In this document: one piece after another, positions 24,881-32,854 of the stretch
How positions within the stretch are numbered: the stretch's first letter is position 1
Layout: each line of letters starts with the position of its first letter
Source: Thiohalomonas denitrificans
GTDB lineage: Bacteria; Pseudomonadota; Gammaproteobacteria; Thiohalomonadales; Thiohalomonadaceae
DNA length: 64,000 nt
Assembly (NCBI RefSeq): GCF_900102855.1
Contig: NZ_FMWD01000002.1
Span: 186,001 to 250,000, forward strand
Reading direction: 5' to 3'
The notes under the pieces: generated by a model
What the model was told of the DNA's origin: nothing
What the model saw: only the letters and a program-made list of their open reading frames with translations
Databases searched by the model: none
Translations under genes and position numbers: made by a program

Positions 24881-26257
24881 ATGAAAAGAATCTTCCAGGC
24901 GGCATTCACAACCGCCGTACTGCTTGCATTTGTTTCCACTCCACAGAGCGTCACGGCGGCACTGCCTGCCAGCGACAGCCAGGGCGAGCCGTTACCGACA
25001 CTGGCTCCGATGATCGAGCGTACGGTCCCCGCTGTGGTCAATATCTTTACCCGCACGCGGGTCCCGCAGCGCCAGCATCCGCTGTTTTCCGACCCTTTCT
25101 TCCGGCACTTTTTCGACGTCCCCGAACAACCACGCGAACGCTACACCCAGAGCCTCGGGTCCGGCGTGATCATCGATGCGGAAAACGGCTATGTAGTCAC
25201 CAATCATCACGTCATCGCCCGCGCCGTCGAGATCGCGGTCAATCTCCAGGACGGCCGGACCCTTCAAGCCGAACTGGTCGGGTCCGATCCGGACTCGGAT
25301 CTGGCCGTACTCCGGGTGGAGCAGGATGGCCTCACCGCCCTGCCCTTTGCCGATTCCGACCAGCTCAGGGTGGGAGATTTCGTGGTCGCCATCGGCAATC
25401 CCTTCGGACTGGGACAGACGGTGACCTCCGGCATGGTCAGCGCCCTCTCCCGCTCGGGGCTCGGGATCGAGGGGTACGAGGACTTCATTCAGACCGATGC
25501 CTCCATCAACCCCGGCAATTCGGGCGGAGCCCTGGTGAATCTGCGCGGCGAACTGGTGGGCATCAACACCGCCATCCTCTCCCAGAGCGGCGGCAACATC
25601 GGTATCGGCTTTGCCATCCCCATCAACATGGCCCGAGAAATCACCGAACAGCTGGTGGAATACGGAGAGGTCCGCCGCGGCCATCTGGGTGCACAGGCCC
25701 AGGATCTGACCCCGGAGTTGGCCCAGGCGTTCGGGCTGGAGAACCGGCCCGGGGCAGTCGTCACCCGGGTCGCACCGGATTCCCCCGCGGCCAAGGCGGG
25801 GCTGCAGGCCGGCGATGTATTGGTGGCGGTGAATGGTCGGCCGGTGCGCAGTGCCACCGATGTCCGCAACGCCATCGGCTTGTTGCGGATTGACCAGCGG
25901 GTGAACCTGAAGGTGGTCCGCAATGGCGAAACCCGGACCCTCGAAGCGGTGATTCGGGAACCCGCTACCGCCGCGGTCCAGGCCGGCAAGCTGCACCCGC
26001 GGCTCGCGGGAGCCAGTTTCGGCAACCTACCGGAGGGTTCCAGGCTCGCCGGCAAGGTGGAGGGGGTACTCGTGACCGAGGTCGACCGCAGCAAGGCTGC
26101 CTGGAAGGCCGGTCTGCGTCCCGGCGACGTGATCACCCAGGCCAATCGCCAGTCTGTGACCAACCTTCAGGAACTGGAGAGGGCCGTGAAGGGTAGCAAC
26201 AGCCTGCTGTTGAATATCGTCCGGGGGAACGGTGCGCTGTACCTGCTGATCCGCTAG
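24881..26257 (+). CDS. degQ: DegQ/DegP-family periplasmic serine protease
   Basis: 458 residues. The start is placed at ATG 24881 (GAGG 8 bases before); ATG 24875 is an alternative. Signal peptide to about residue 28 (VTA|ALPA). Trypsin-like domain with His110 (VVTNHHVI), Asp140 (DPDSDLAVL) and Ser214 (NPGNSGGAL). Two PDZ domains (about 255-345 and 365-455), with RRGHLGAQAQDLTPELAQAF at the first and GLRPGDVITQANRQSV at the second. It degrades or refolds damaged envelope proteins. A repeat-rich stretch separates it from cbpM and it seems monocistronic. It is closer to DegQ than DegP by the short Q-linker, but the distinction is soft. Confidence 0.9.
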   Translation: MKRIFQAAFTTAVLLAFVSTPQSVTAALPASDSQGEPLPTLAPMIERTVPAVVNIFTRTRVPQRQHPLFSDPFFRHFFDVPEQPRERYTQSLGSGVIIDAENGYVVTNHHVIARAVEIAVNLQDGRTLQAELVGSDPDSDLAVLRVEQDGLTALPFADSDQLRVGDFVVAIGNPFGLGQTVTSGMVSALSRSGLGIEGYEDFIQTDASINPGNSGGALVNLRGELVGINTAILSQSGGNIGIGFAIPINMAREITEQLVEYGEVRRGHLGAQAQDLTPELAQAFGLENRPGAVVTRVAPDSPAAKAGLQAGDVLVAVNGRPVRSATDVRNAIGLLRIDQRVNLKVVRNGETRTLEAVIREPATAAVQAGKLHPRLAGASFGNLPEGSRLAGKVEGVLVTEVDRSKAAWKAGLRPGDVITQANRQSVTNLQELERAVKGSNSLLLNIVRGNGALYLLIR

Positions 26258-26267
26258 CCGCCGCAGG

Positions 26268-26424
26268 AGCGGTCCGTCGTATCCTCCGCTGCGCAGACCC
26301 GAAGCAATGAAGAGCGGGTAACCACGGGGACCACGGGGTAAAACCAGTTTTTAGGGTATTTTCTTCCCCGTGTGCCCCGTGTTCCCCGTGGTTCAAAAAT
26401 TCGAGGCGTGAATCGTTGAGTTCT
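26268..26424 (+). repeat. CACGGGG-family intergenic repeat, copy 2
   Basis: Conserved left flank (GCGCAGACCCGAAGCAATGA), then AACCACGGGGACCACGGGG, a middle TTTTAGGGTATTTTCTT, and the complementary CCCCGTGTGCCCCGTG. Nearly identical to copy 3. Confidence 0.75.
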
Positions 26425-26507
26425 TCAGGATGCATTGGCTCGGCGCATTTGGAGAATGCTCCCTACCTCCGGTGTGCTGCGGATGGGACTGAGCCGGGGC
26501 AGCATTC

Positions 26508-26668
26508 ATTCCTTCAGTTGTTGCGAGTCGTATCTCCCTGCTGCGCAGACCCGAAGCAATGAAGAGCGGGTAACCACGGGGTACACGGGGACCACGGGGT
26601 AAAACCAGTTTTTAGGGTATTTTCTTCCCCGTGTGCCCCGTGTCCCCCGTGGTTCAAAATTCAAGGAG
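26508..26668 (+). repeat. CACGGGG-family intergenic repeat, copy 3
   Basis: Same order as copy 2, with an extra TACACGGGG unit. The left flank includes TTGCGAGTCGTAT, which in copy 1 appears inverted. A partial copy (CCCCCGTGCGCC..., 26733-26780) follows. Confidence 0.75.
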
Positions 26669-26865
26669 GCATTGCCGCGGCGCATTTTCAGAATGCGCCC
26701 TACGATTCGGTGGCCGTGGATGGGCTGCGCCGTTTTCGGGTCATATCCTCCCCCGTGCGCCCTGTGTCCCCCGTGGTGTATGGGACGCGCCGGGCGACTC
26801 TGCCATTCGGGCATTAAGGGATGCAGCCGACCATCTACTTGCCCAAAGTTTATCTATGGGGATAG

Positions 26866-26893
26866 TTGACAAATCTTGTGAGGCATATATATT
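26866..26893 (+). promoter_or_regulatory. Strong promoter of the SOR-like gene
   Basis: TTGACA (26866-26871), 16 bases, TATATT (26888-26893), in a very AT-rich stretch. The ATATATTAGTAA 12-mer at 26887-26898 recurs upstream of soeA at 43881-43892. Confidence 0.7.
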
Positions 26894-26949
26894 AGTAAAT
26901 AAGTCGGTTATTAATTACTTCTCACCTGGAACCGACAGGAGGTGCAGAT

Positions 26950-27402
26950 ATGGCAAGCCTGATTAACAACTTCCCCCACAACGGTGTGGTGACGCTCAAC
27001 CGCGTAATCCTCAAGCCGGAATACAGCGTCGAGGACCTCGAAGAGCGCGTGGCTATGCTCTGTGAGAACGTCAAGACCTATCACTCGGAAACCGGTTTCG
27101 TCGGCGGCTTCGTGGCACTGAACAGTGGTGCGATCTCCAATGAGGGCTCGACGGCCGGTCAGGCGGTGGAGAGTCCGCTGAAGGGCAAGGAGGCGCTCAT
27201 CATCACCTTCTGGAACACCTTCGAGGAGCATGAGGAGTCGCACAAGTCCGATACTTTCCAGCCGCTATTCAAGGATGTGCTGGCGCTGTGCGAGAACGGC
27301 AACGAGGAGATCGCCTACGAAATGCTCTGGTCCGGTGCCGCCTACTCTCCCGAAGAGGCACGCGAAGCGCAGAAGGCCAAGCAGATGTACGCGGTCGGCT
27401 AA
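26950..27402 (+). CDS. Half-length sulfur oxygenase reductase-like protein
   Basis: 150 residues, ATG 26950 with an AGGAGGTG ribosome site. It has no signal, so it is cytoplasmic. I recognise the N-terminal half of sulfur oxygenase reductase (SOR): Cys38 before TGFVGG (49-52), then TFW at 86-88 and His94/His98 in FEEHEESH, then Glu120 (or Glu124) in NEEIAYEMLW. In Acidianus SOR (recalled numbering) the persulfide Cys31, GFVG, TFW at 78-80, iron ligands His86/His90 and Glu114 come in the same order, with the Cys-to-His distance 55 there and 56 here. SOR is about 310 residues with two ferredoxin-like halves. This protein keeps only the half with the catalytic residues. It is a single-gene unit with its own promoter and terminator. 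Alternative: another dimeric alpha-beta barrel oxygenase. Confidence 0.6.
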   Translation: MASLINNFPHNGVVTLNRVILKPEYSVEDLEERVAMLCENVKTYHSETGFVGGFVALNSGAISNEGSTAGQAVESPLKGKEALIITFWNTFEEHEESHKSDTFQPLFKDVLALCENGNEEIAYEMLWSGAAYSPEEAREAQKAKQMYAVG

Positions 27403-27428
27403 CCCTGACGCCATCGGTCGATACCCCG

Positions 27429-27481
27429 AAGCCTCTCCCCCCGGAGGCTTATTCGAGGCGCCGAAAGGCGCCTCTTTTTTT
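27429..27481 (+). terminator. Rho-independent terminator after the SOR-like gene
   Basis: GAGGCGCC-GAAA-GGCGCCTC followed by seven T (27455-27481). A second hairpin, AAGCCTC...GAGGCTT, lies just before it (27429-27450). Confidence 0.95.
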
Positions 27482-27499
27482 GGCTCGTCGGCAGAAGTT

Positions 27500-27628
27500 G
27501 CGAATCATCGACGAACGGGTAACCACGGGGTACACGGGGATCACGGGGTAAAACAATTTGTTCGGTTTTTTTCTCCTCCGTGCGCCCCGTGTTCCCCGTG
27601 GTTCGAAATTCAAGGGGTGAATCGTTAA
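27500..27628 (+). repeat. CACGGGG-family intergenic repeat, copy 4
   Basis: GGTAACCACGGGGTACACGG, middle AAAACAATTTG, and CGCCCCGTGTTCCCCGTG. Same order as copies 2 and 3. Confidence 0.7.
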
Positions 27629-27639
27629 GTTCTTCGGAG

Positions 27640-27935
27640 GAGCCCCGGCGACGCGGTAATCTCGGGGTCGAAGGTAGAGATCACTTCGTCGCCGGGGCTC
27701 CTCCTGATGAACTTGCCCCCGCTGTCATTACGAGGACGCCTACATGGATGTAGGTGGTAGAGCGACGCATGCCGCCATGGATGGCGGTAGTAGAGAATGT
27801 CTGGAACCTATTCTCGAGGATGCCACAGCCGAGCCCCGGCGACGAAGTAATCTCCTGCTCCCAAAACCCCAGATTGCCGCGTCGCTGGGGCTCCTCGCAA
27901 TGACGGCTAAGAGTTCATCATCGATTCGGGGCTGC
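27640..27935. repeat. Dispersed 'gagcccCGGCGACGaag' repeat cluster
   Basis: Two or three copies of GAGCCCCGGCGACG / CGTCGCCGGGGCTC in both orientations, ending in GCTCCTCGCAATGACG. This looks like the dispersed GCGAGGAGC...AATGAC repeat family seen in many proteobacterial genomes. Small perfect palindromes (CCTACATGGATGTAGG, CCGCCATGGATGGCGG) lie inside. Confidence 0.5.
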
Positions 27936-27956
27936 GGAGCGGCGGGTAGTGCTCAA

Positions 27957-28012
27957 TGACAACGGGGGCAAGTTTTTTTCTTCCCCGTGCGCCCCGTGTT
28001 CCCCGTGGTTCG
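27957..28012 (+). repeat. CACGGGG-family intergenic repeat, copy 5 (partial)
   Basis: Ends in CGCCCCGTGTTCCCCGTGG. The left arm is shortened. It lies directly after the dispersed repeat cluster and before the norD-like gene end. Confidence 0.6.
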
Positions 28013-28067
28013 CCTGGATTCGCTCAAATTGTCTCTGTGTACTCTTTGCTCTCTGTGGCTTCGCCGT

Positions 28068-30188
28068 CTACGTGGTCAGACGCCGGTAGATATCGGCGAC
28101 CTGATAGGGCAGGCGGCGGACGTCGTCGACCACCGTGTAGCCGACGGGGCCGTACATGTGCGGCAGGTATTCGGGGCCTTCGGTGTCGATAGTGATGCAG
28201 TAGGAGTGGATCCCCTCGCGATGCGCCTCGATGAGGGCACGGCGGGTGTCTTCGATGCCGTACTCGCCGCGGTAGTCGCTATAGTCATCCGGCTTGCCGT
28301 CGGAGAGGGTCACCAGGATACGGGTCTTCGCCTCCACCTCCGAAAGGATCCGCGAGAGGTGACGGATGGCAAAGCCCATGCGGGTGTAGTCCTTGGGACG
28401 GATGCCGCTGATACGATGCTGCACCTCGGGGCCATAGGGTTCCTCGAACCCCTTCACCCGATAGATCTCACAGCGCTTGCGGGTCATGCCGGAGAAGCCG
28501 TAGATCGCAAAGCGATCACCGAGCGTGTGAAGGGCTTCGGACAGCAGCAAAAGCGACTCCCTTTCGGCATCGTTGATCCAGCCCCGGGTCGAGCCACTCA
28601 TGTCGACCATGAACACCACTGCGATATTGCGCTCGGTACGGTGCAGGCGGGTGAAGACACGCTCGGTCATCTCCACCCCGTTGCGGACGTCGGCAAGGGC
28701 CTCCACCAGGGCGTCGAGATCGATGTCGTCACCATCCGGCTGACGCTTTTCCACCCGGTCTTCGTCGCGCATGGCCTCGAAGGTCTTGCGCAGGTGACGC
28801 ACCAGGCCACTGTACTTCTGCAGCGCCTGCCCCGCGAAACCGTCATCCACCGGCTCCACGGTTTTTTCACGCACCACGCACCAATTCTTGCGGTAGTGCT
28901 GCCGGCGATAGTCCCACTCGTTGTAGAGATCGGCGCCCTCCTCGTGATAGGTGCCGAGCCATACTTCATCAGGGTCCTTGTGTTCATCCTCGAACAGGCG
29001 CGGGTCGTAGTCGCCGGGGCCTGCCGGCACCAGGTATTCATCCGGGATCTCGCCCAGATCGAGCATGATGGAGCTCATCAGGTTGCGGATATGCTCGGGC
29101 GGCGCTATCGGCTCGGAGTCCAGCAGCAGTTCAGTATCCAGCGGGCTCTCCTGTTCCGATGCTTCAGGTGGCAGGCTGGAAAAGCGCCGGGGGGGCTGCT
29201 GTTCCGCTTCAGCCTTCTCCTCCTCCGATTTCTCCTCCAGCAGGTCGCGCAGGGAGACGCGAAACAGGGCCTTTTCCCGCTCCACCCGCTCGGCTGTCCG
29301 CGCGGCCACTTCCCCGAGATGCAGCACGCCCTGATAACTGAAGGGAGAGGGTACGGGCAGCCGGCCGAGTTGTTCGCAGGCCAGCGCAAGGCTCTCCGCG
29401 GAATCCGCACCGGGCCGCAGCAGCTGTTCACTGACAGTGACCCACTCCAGCGGCCGAACCTCACCCAAAGTATCCTTTATTCGGAGCATTTCGCGCCACA
29501 AACCGGGAAGTTCGCGACTGATGCACCCTTCCAGTCGCACGGTCTCCAAGGCATGGTAGAGCCGTAGCAGGGGGCCGGGAGACGGGTGTGATCGCAGGGC
29601 ATTGATGACCGAGGTCCTGAAGGTACCGAACCGGGTCTGAGCCCACAGCATGGCGGTAATCGCCTTGTAAAGACTGAAGTTGTCCTTCGAATCCGGAAGT
29701 CGCGACAGTACCGGCGGCAGATAGAGGGTCTCGGTGTCGGTATAGGCCTCATCCGCCTCCTCCAGCTTGAGGGGGCGCCCGGAGAGCCCGTGGACAAAGT
29801 GCAGCAGCACCCCGCCCGCTTCCTCCAGCACCGCTCCGGTGGCGCGGGCCCGCCCGAACTTGATGAAACGATCGACCTCCACAATCACCTGAAGACCCGG
29901 GCGAAGGCCGGACCGATCATAGGTGTCGGTGGCGTGCAGGGCCCAGGCCTCGACCATGCGCTCGTCGGTAGCCTCAAGCACGCGAACCGCGTGACCGGAG
30001 AGGCGATGGGCAATCTCGACGTTGGTACTGGCGACACGGGCGACCAGATCGAGAATGAAGTCCTGCCGCTGGCGATCGAGTGCGGCAATGGAGCTGGCCG
30101 ATTCCGATGTGTCCCGGAAACTGAACTCCACCTCCAGCAGCTCATCCAGCCGGGCAGTGATCTCTTCGATGCCAAGTCTCGGTTTCAT
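28068..30188 (-). CDS. NorD/CbbO-type von Willebrand factor A protein
   Basis: 706 residues from ATG 30188 (MKPRLGIEEITARL). The N-terminal two thirds are helical and charged. The VWA domain begins around 529 with the MIDAS motif DMSGS (VFMVDMSGSTRGW), then YGFSGM and VTLSDGKPDD. This is the partner of a MoxR-type AAA+ ATPase (NorQ/CbbQ family), which lies upstream on the same strand. NorD-NorQ and CbbO-CbbQ pairs remodel or help insert metals into partner enzymes such as nitric oxide reductase or RuBisCO. Neither is in this window, so the target is open. It converges on the SOR-like gene. Confidence 0.85.
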   Translation of the reverse strand: MKPRLGIEEITARLDELLEVEFSFRDTSESASSIAALDRQRQDFILDLVARVASTNVEIAHRLSGHAVRVLEATDERMVEAWALHATDTYDRSGLRPGLQVIVEVDRFIKFGRARATGAVLEEAGGVLLHFVHGLSGRPLKLEEADEAYTDTETLYLPPVLSRLPDSKDNFSLYKAITAMLWAQTRFGTFRTSVINALRSHPSPGPLLRLYHALETVRLEGCISRELPGLWREMLRIKDTLGEVRPLEWVTVSEQLLRPGADSAESLALACEQLGRLPVPSPFSYQGVLHLGEVAARTAERVEREKALFRVSLRDLLEEKSEEEKAEAEQQPPRRFSSLPPEASEQESPLDTELLLDSEPIAPPEHIRNLMSSIMLDLGEIPDEYLVPAGPGDYDPRLFEDEHKDPDEVWLGTYHEEGADLYNEWDYRRQHYRKNWCVVREKTVEPVDDGFAGQALQKYSGLVRHLRKTFEAMRDEDRVEKRQPDGDDIDLDALVEALADVRNGVEMTERVFTRLHRTERNIAVVFMVDMSGSTRGWINDAERESLLLLSEALHTLGDRFAIYGFSGMTRKRCEIYRVKGFEEPYGPEVQHRISGIRPKDYTRMGFAIRHLSRILSEVEAKTRILVTLSDGKPDDYSDYRGEYGIEDTRRALIEAHREGIHSYCITIDTEGPEYLPHMYGPVGYTVVDDVRRLPYQVADIYRRLTT

Positions 30189-30195
30189 ACAGATA

Positions 30196-30352
30196 TTCAC
30201 CGCAAAGACGCAAAGAAAACCGCGTCAAGGGAATTTCGCGACTTGCTGCACAGGCCAAAGGGGTGCCCCCGCCGGGATTGACCTTTTGCAGCATCGCCCC
30301 GGGGCGGGCCTCCTGCCAGAACAGGCTTTGCGTCCTTTGCGGTTACTCCCAT
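30196..30352. repeat. CGCAAAG-type inverted repeat between norD-like and norQ-like genes
   Basis: ACCGCAAAGACGCAAAG at the left and CTTTGCGTCCTTTGCGGT at the right face each other, with a GC-rich middle. Related stretches occur near 18810-18860 and 46900-46990. Confidence 0.55.
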
Positions 30353-31164
30353 TAAAATACAGATGAGGAAAGCTCGTTAACGGCGATGATCATCTCCGGG
30401 TCGTCGGTAAGCGCCTGGGCGATACCGGTGCGACAGGCGACGACCGGGTCGATGCCGGAGACGATCAGCTTGCCGGCATGAACCAGCAGGCGGGTACTGG
30501 CACCCTCTTCGAGGCCGCTCCCCTTGAGGTTGCGGGTCATGCCTGCGAATTTCACCAGCCGCGCGGCCACCTCGGGCGCAACGCCGGACTCCCTGGCGAC
30601 GATCCCGGTTTCGGTGTCCGACCCCGGATAGTCGAACTCCAGGGCCACAAACCGCTGACGGGTACTCTGCTTGAGGTCCTTGAGGACGCTCTGGTAACCG
30701 GGGTTGTAGGAGATGGTGAGGCAGAAGGCGTCTTCGGCGGCGATCAGCTCGCCGCGCTTCTCCATCGGCAGCACCCGGCGATCGTCGGCTAGAGGATGAA
30801 TCACCACCATGGTATCCTTGCGCGCCTCGACGATCTCGTCGAGATAGCAGATGGCTCCGGCGCGTACGGCGCGGGCCAGGGGTCCGTCCACCCAGGTCGT
30901 TTCTCCACCCTTGATCAGGTAGCGACCAACCAGGTCGGTGGCGGTCAGGTCGTCATGGCAGGAGACGGTAATCAGCGGCCGCTGGAGGCGCCAGGCCATG
31001 TATTCCATAAAGCGGGTCTTGCCGCAACCGGTCGGACCTTTCAGGAGAACCGGCAGATGATTCCGGTAGGCCGCCTCGAATACGGTCACTTCATCCGACA
31101 CCGGATGGTAAAAGGGTTCTTCCTGAACGAAATACTCCTCGGTCTTCAGCGTATTCACCGCCAC
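30352..31164 (-). CDS. MoxR-type AAA+ ATPase, NorQ/CbbQ family
   Basis: 270 residues, GTG start with a GAGGTGA ribosome site. Walker A GPTGCGKT (43-50), Walker B ICYLDE (105-110), and the NorQ/CbbQ-like segment [20 protein letters not shown] (75-94) with its pore-loop. The C-terminus ([14 protein letters not shown], 220-ish) carries the sensor-2 Arg. It forms a hexamer with the VWA partner encoded downstream to remodel a target enzyme. The two genes are 163 bases apart, with a repeat hairpin between. There is no RuBisCO or nitric oxide reductase nearby. Confidence 0.9.
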   Translation of the reverse strand: MAVNTLKTEEYFVQEEPFYHPVSDEVTVFEAAYRNHLPVLLKGPTGCGKTRFMEYMAWRLQRPLITVSCHDDLTATDLVGRYLIKGGETTWVDGPLARAVRAGAICYLDEIVEARKDTMVVIHPLADDRRVLPMEKRGELIAAEDAFCLTISYNPGYQSVLKDLKQSTRQRFVALEFDYPGSDTETGIVARESGVAPEVAARLVKFAGMTRNLKGSGLEEGASTRLLVHAGKLIVSGIDPVVACRTGIAQALTDDPEMIIAVNELSSSVF

Positions 31165-31564
31165 ATGTCACCTCGTGAAATTGATCTGCAGTCGCAAAAA
31201 CCAAGCATTATGGTTAACTATTTAGGGAAGGCTGCCAAGTATCACATTTTCGGAAAAACATACAAACATTCTATTCGCTTATTGGAAAATTCGATGCGAA
31301 AAAATGGGCATTTAGCGCCAAACACGGTATCGTGACGGGCTCGAAGTCCGGCGCCGGAACCGTGCGTTGGTGCGGACACTGACTGCGCGTGTTCCGCGAC
31401 ACTACTCAGGTTGGCATACCCGTTTTAAGTCCGGCTGAAAGCCACTTGTAAGCCGACTAAAGCTCCAGCCGATTTGGCATGACTGGACCAGACAGACCCG
31501 CGCTTTGAACCTCCACGGTCTGTAGAGTTCTCAAAAAAGCATCGTCCTTGATGGAGGAAAATCA
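31165..31564. other. Divergent promoter region between norQ-like gene and qmoA
   Basis: About 400 bases. The half near the ATPase gene is AT-rich (TTCTATTCGCTTATTGG). The qmoA side is GC-richer and ends in the ribosome site GATGGAGGAAAATC at about 31550-31563. I see no gene and no clear operator. Confidence 0.4.
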
Positions 31565-32851
31565 ATGTCTGAGGCAATCGCAACCAACCAGACCATTCTG
31601 GTCGTGGGTGGCGGCATCAGCGGCCTGACGGCTGCCCTGGAGGCGGCCGAATGCGGCAAGCAGGTGGTCCTGCTGGAAAAGTCGCCATCCGTTGGTGGTC
31701 GGGTTGGTCAACTCTATAAATACTTTCCCAAACTCTGTATCCCCACCTGCGGCCTGGAAATCCAGTATCGCCGTCTGAAGGCCAACCGGAACATCCGGCT
31801 GGTCACGATGGCGGAAGTGACCGACATCAAGGGTGAGGAAGGCAACTACAACGTCTCCGTCAAGGTTGCGCCCCGCTACATCAACGAAAACTGCACCGCG
31901 TGTGGTGAGTGCGGTGAAGCGGTGGAAGCGGAGTTCGATGACGAACACAACTTCGGGCTCGGCAAACGCAAGGGGGCCTACCTGGCCTCGCGGATGGCCT
32001 ATCCCCAGCGTTACGTCCTCGACCCGCGCATCATCGGCACCGACGACGCGCAGAAGGCCAAGGACGCCTGCAAATACAATGCAGTCGATCTGGAGATGCA
32101 GGAACAGGACATGGAGCTGAACGTTGGCTCGGTGATCTGGGCCACGGGCTGGAAGCCCTACGATGCCGCCAAGATCCAGCCTTACGGCTACGATCGCTTC
32201 GACAACGTCATTACCAATGTCGAACTGGAGCGCATGATGGACCCGTTCGGCCCCACCGGCGGCCGCATCCAGCGCCCTTCCGATGGTAAAGAGCCGAAGA
32301 ACATCGCCTTCATCCAGTGTGCCGGCTCCCGCGACAAGAATCACCTGAAGCACTGCTCCCGGATTTGCTGCATGGCCTCGCTGAAGCAGACCACCTACGT
32401 TCGCGAGCAGTTCGGTGATGAAGCCAAGAGCACCATCTACTACATCGATATCCGCGCCATCGACCGTATCGACGACTTCTACCAGAAGGTACAGGAAGAC
32501 GAGAACGTGTCGTTCGTGAAGTCCAAGGTCGCCAACATTGTCGATAACAAGGACAACGGCAACCTGATCCTCAACGGCGTGGATACCGAGGGCTATAACC
32601 GCTACGCCAACGAGCACGACCTGGTGGTGCTGGCCATCGGTATGGAATCGAATGTACCCACCGGGGTCTTCCCCGAGGGGACGGCGATCAACGAACACAA
32701 CTTCATCGATTTCGACCCCGCCAATGGCGGCATCTTCGGCGCCGGATGCTCTTCCGACGCGCTGGATGTCAACCGCGCCACCCAGAATGCCACCGCGGCC
32801 GCGCTGCGTGCCATTCAGGTGGTCAATCGAGTTGCAGGTCAGGAGGGTTAA
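31565..32851 (+). CDS. qmoA: QmoA, HdrA-like FAD protein
   Basis: 428 residues. FAD-binding GGGISGLTAALEAAECG at 15-31, a Cys-rich segment NENCTACGECGEA (about 108-120), FIQCAGSRDKNHLKHCSRIC with CCMASLK (about 252-275), and a C-terminal GCSSDALDVNRATQNATAAA. This matches the QmoA subunit of the quinone-interacting membrane-bound oxidoreductase, which shares ancestry with HdrA and passes electrons between APS reductase and the quinone pool. In sulfur oxidisers it runs from AprBA to quinone. The genes qmoB, hdrC and hdrB follow with short gaps. Confidence 0.9.
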   Translation: MSEAIATNQTILVVGGGISGLTAALEAAECGKQVVLLEKSPSVGGRVGQLYKYFPKLCIPTCGLEIQYRRLKANRNIRLVTMAEVTDIKGEEGNYNVSVKVAPRYINENCTACGECGEAVEAEFDDEHNFGLGKRKGAYLASRMAYPQRYVLDPRIIGTDDAQKAKDACKYNAVDLEMQEQDMELNVGSVIWATGWKPYDAAKIQPYGYDRFDNVITNVELERMMDPFGPTGGRIQRPSDGKEPKNIAFIQCAGSRDKNHLKHCSRICCMASLKQTTYVREQFGDEAKSTIYYIDIRAIDRIDDFYQKVQEDENVSFVKSKVANIVDNKDNGNLILNGVDTEGYNRYANEHDLVVLAIGMESNVPTGVFPEGTAINEHNFIDFDPANGGIFGAGCSSDALDVNRATQNATAAALRAIQVVNRVAGQEG

Positions 32852-32854
32852 GCA

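Larger units (their letters stand above)
26258..26865. other. Gene-free, repeat-filled region before the SOR-like gene
   Basis: About 600 bases with two full and one partial CACGGGG repeat and no open frame that looks coding. It separates degQ from the SOR-like gene. Confidence 0.6.

Noticed and set aside
28068-31164. CbbO/CbbQ as RuBisCO activase genes
   Set aside because: The protein families fit, but no cbbL, cbbS or cbbM is in the window, so naming them cbb would be over-specific.
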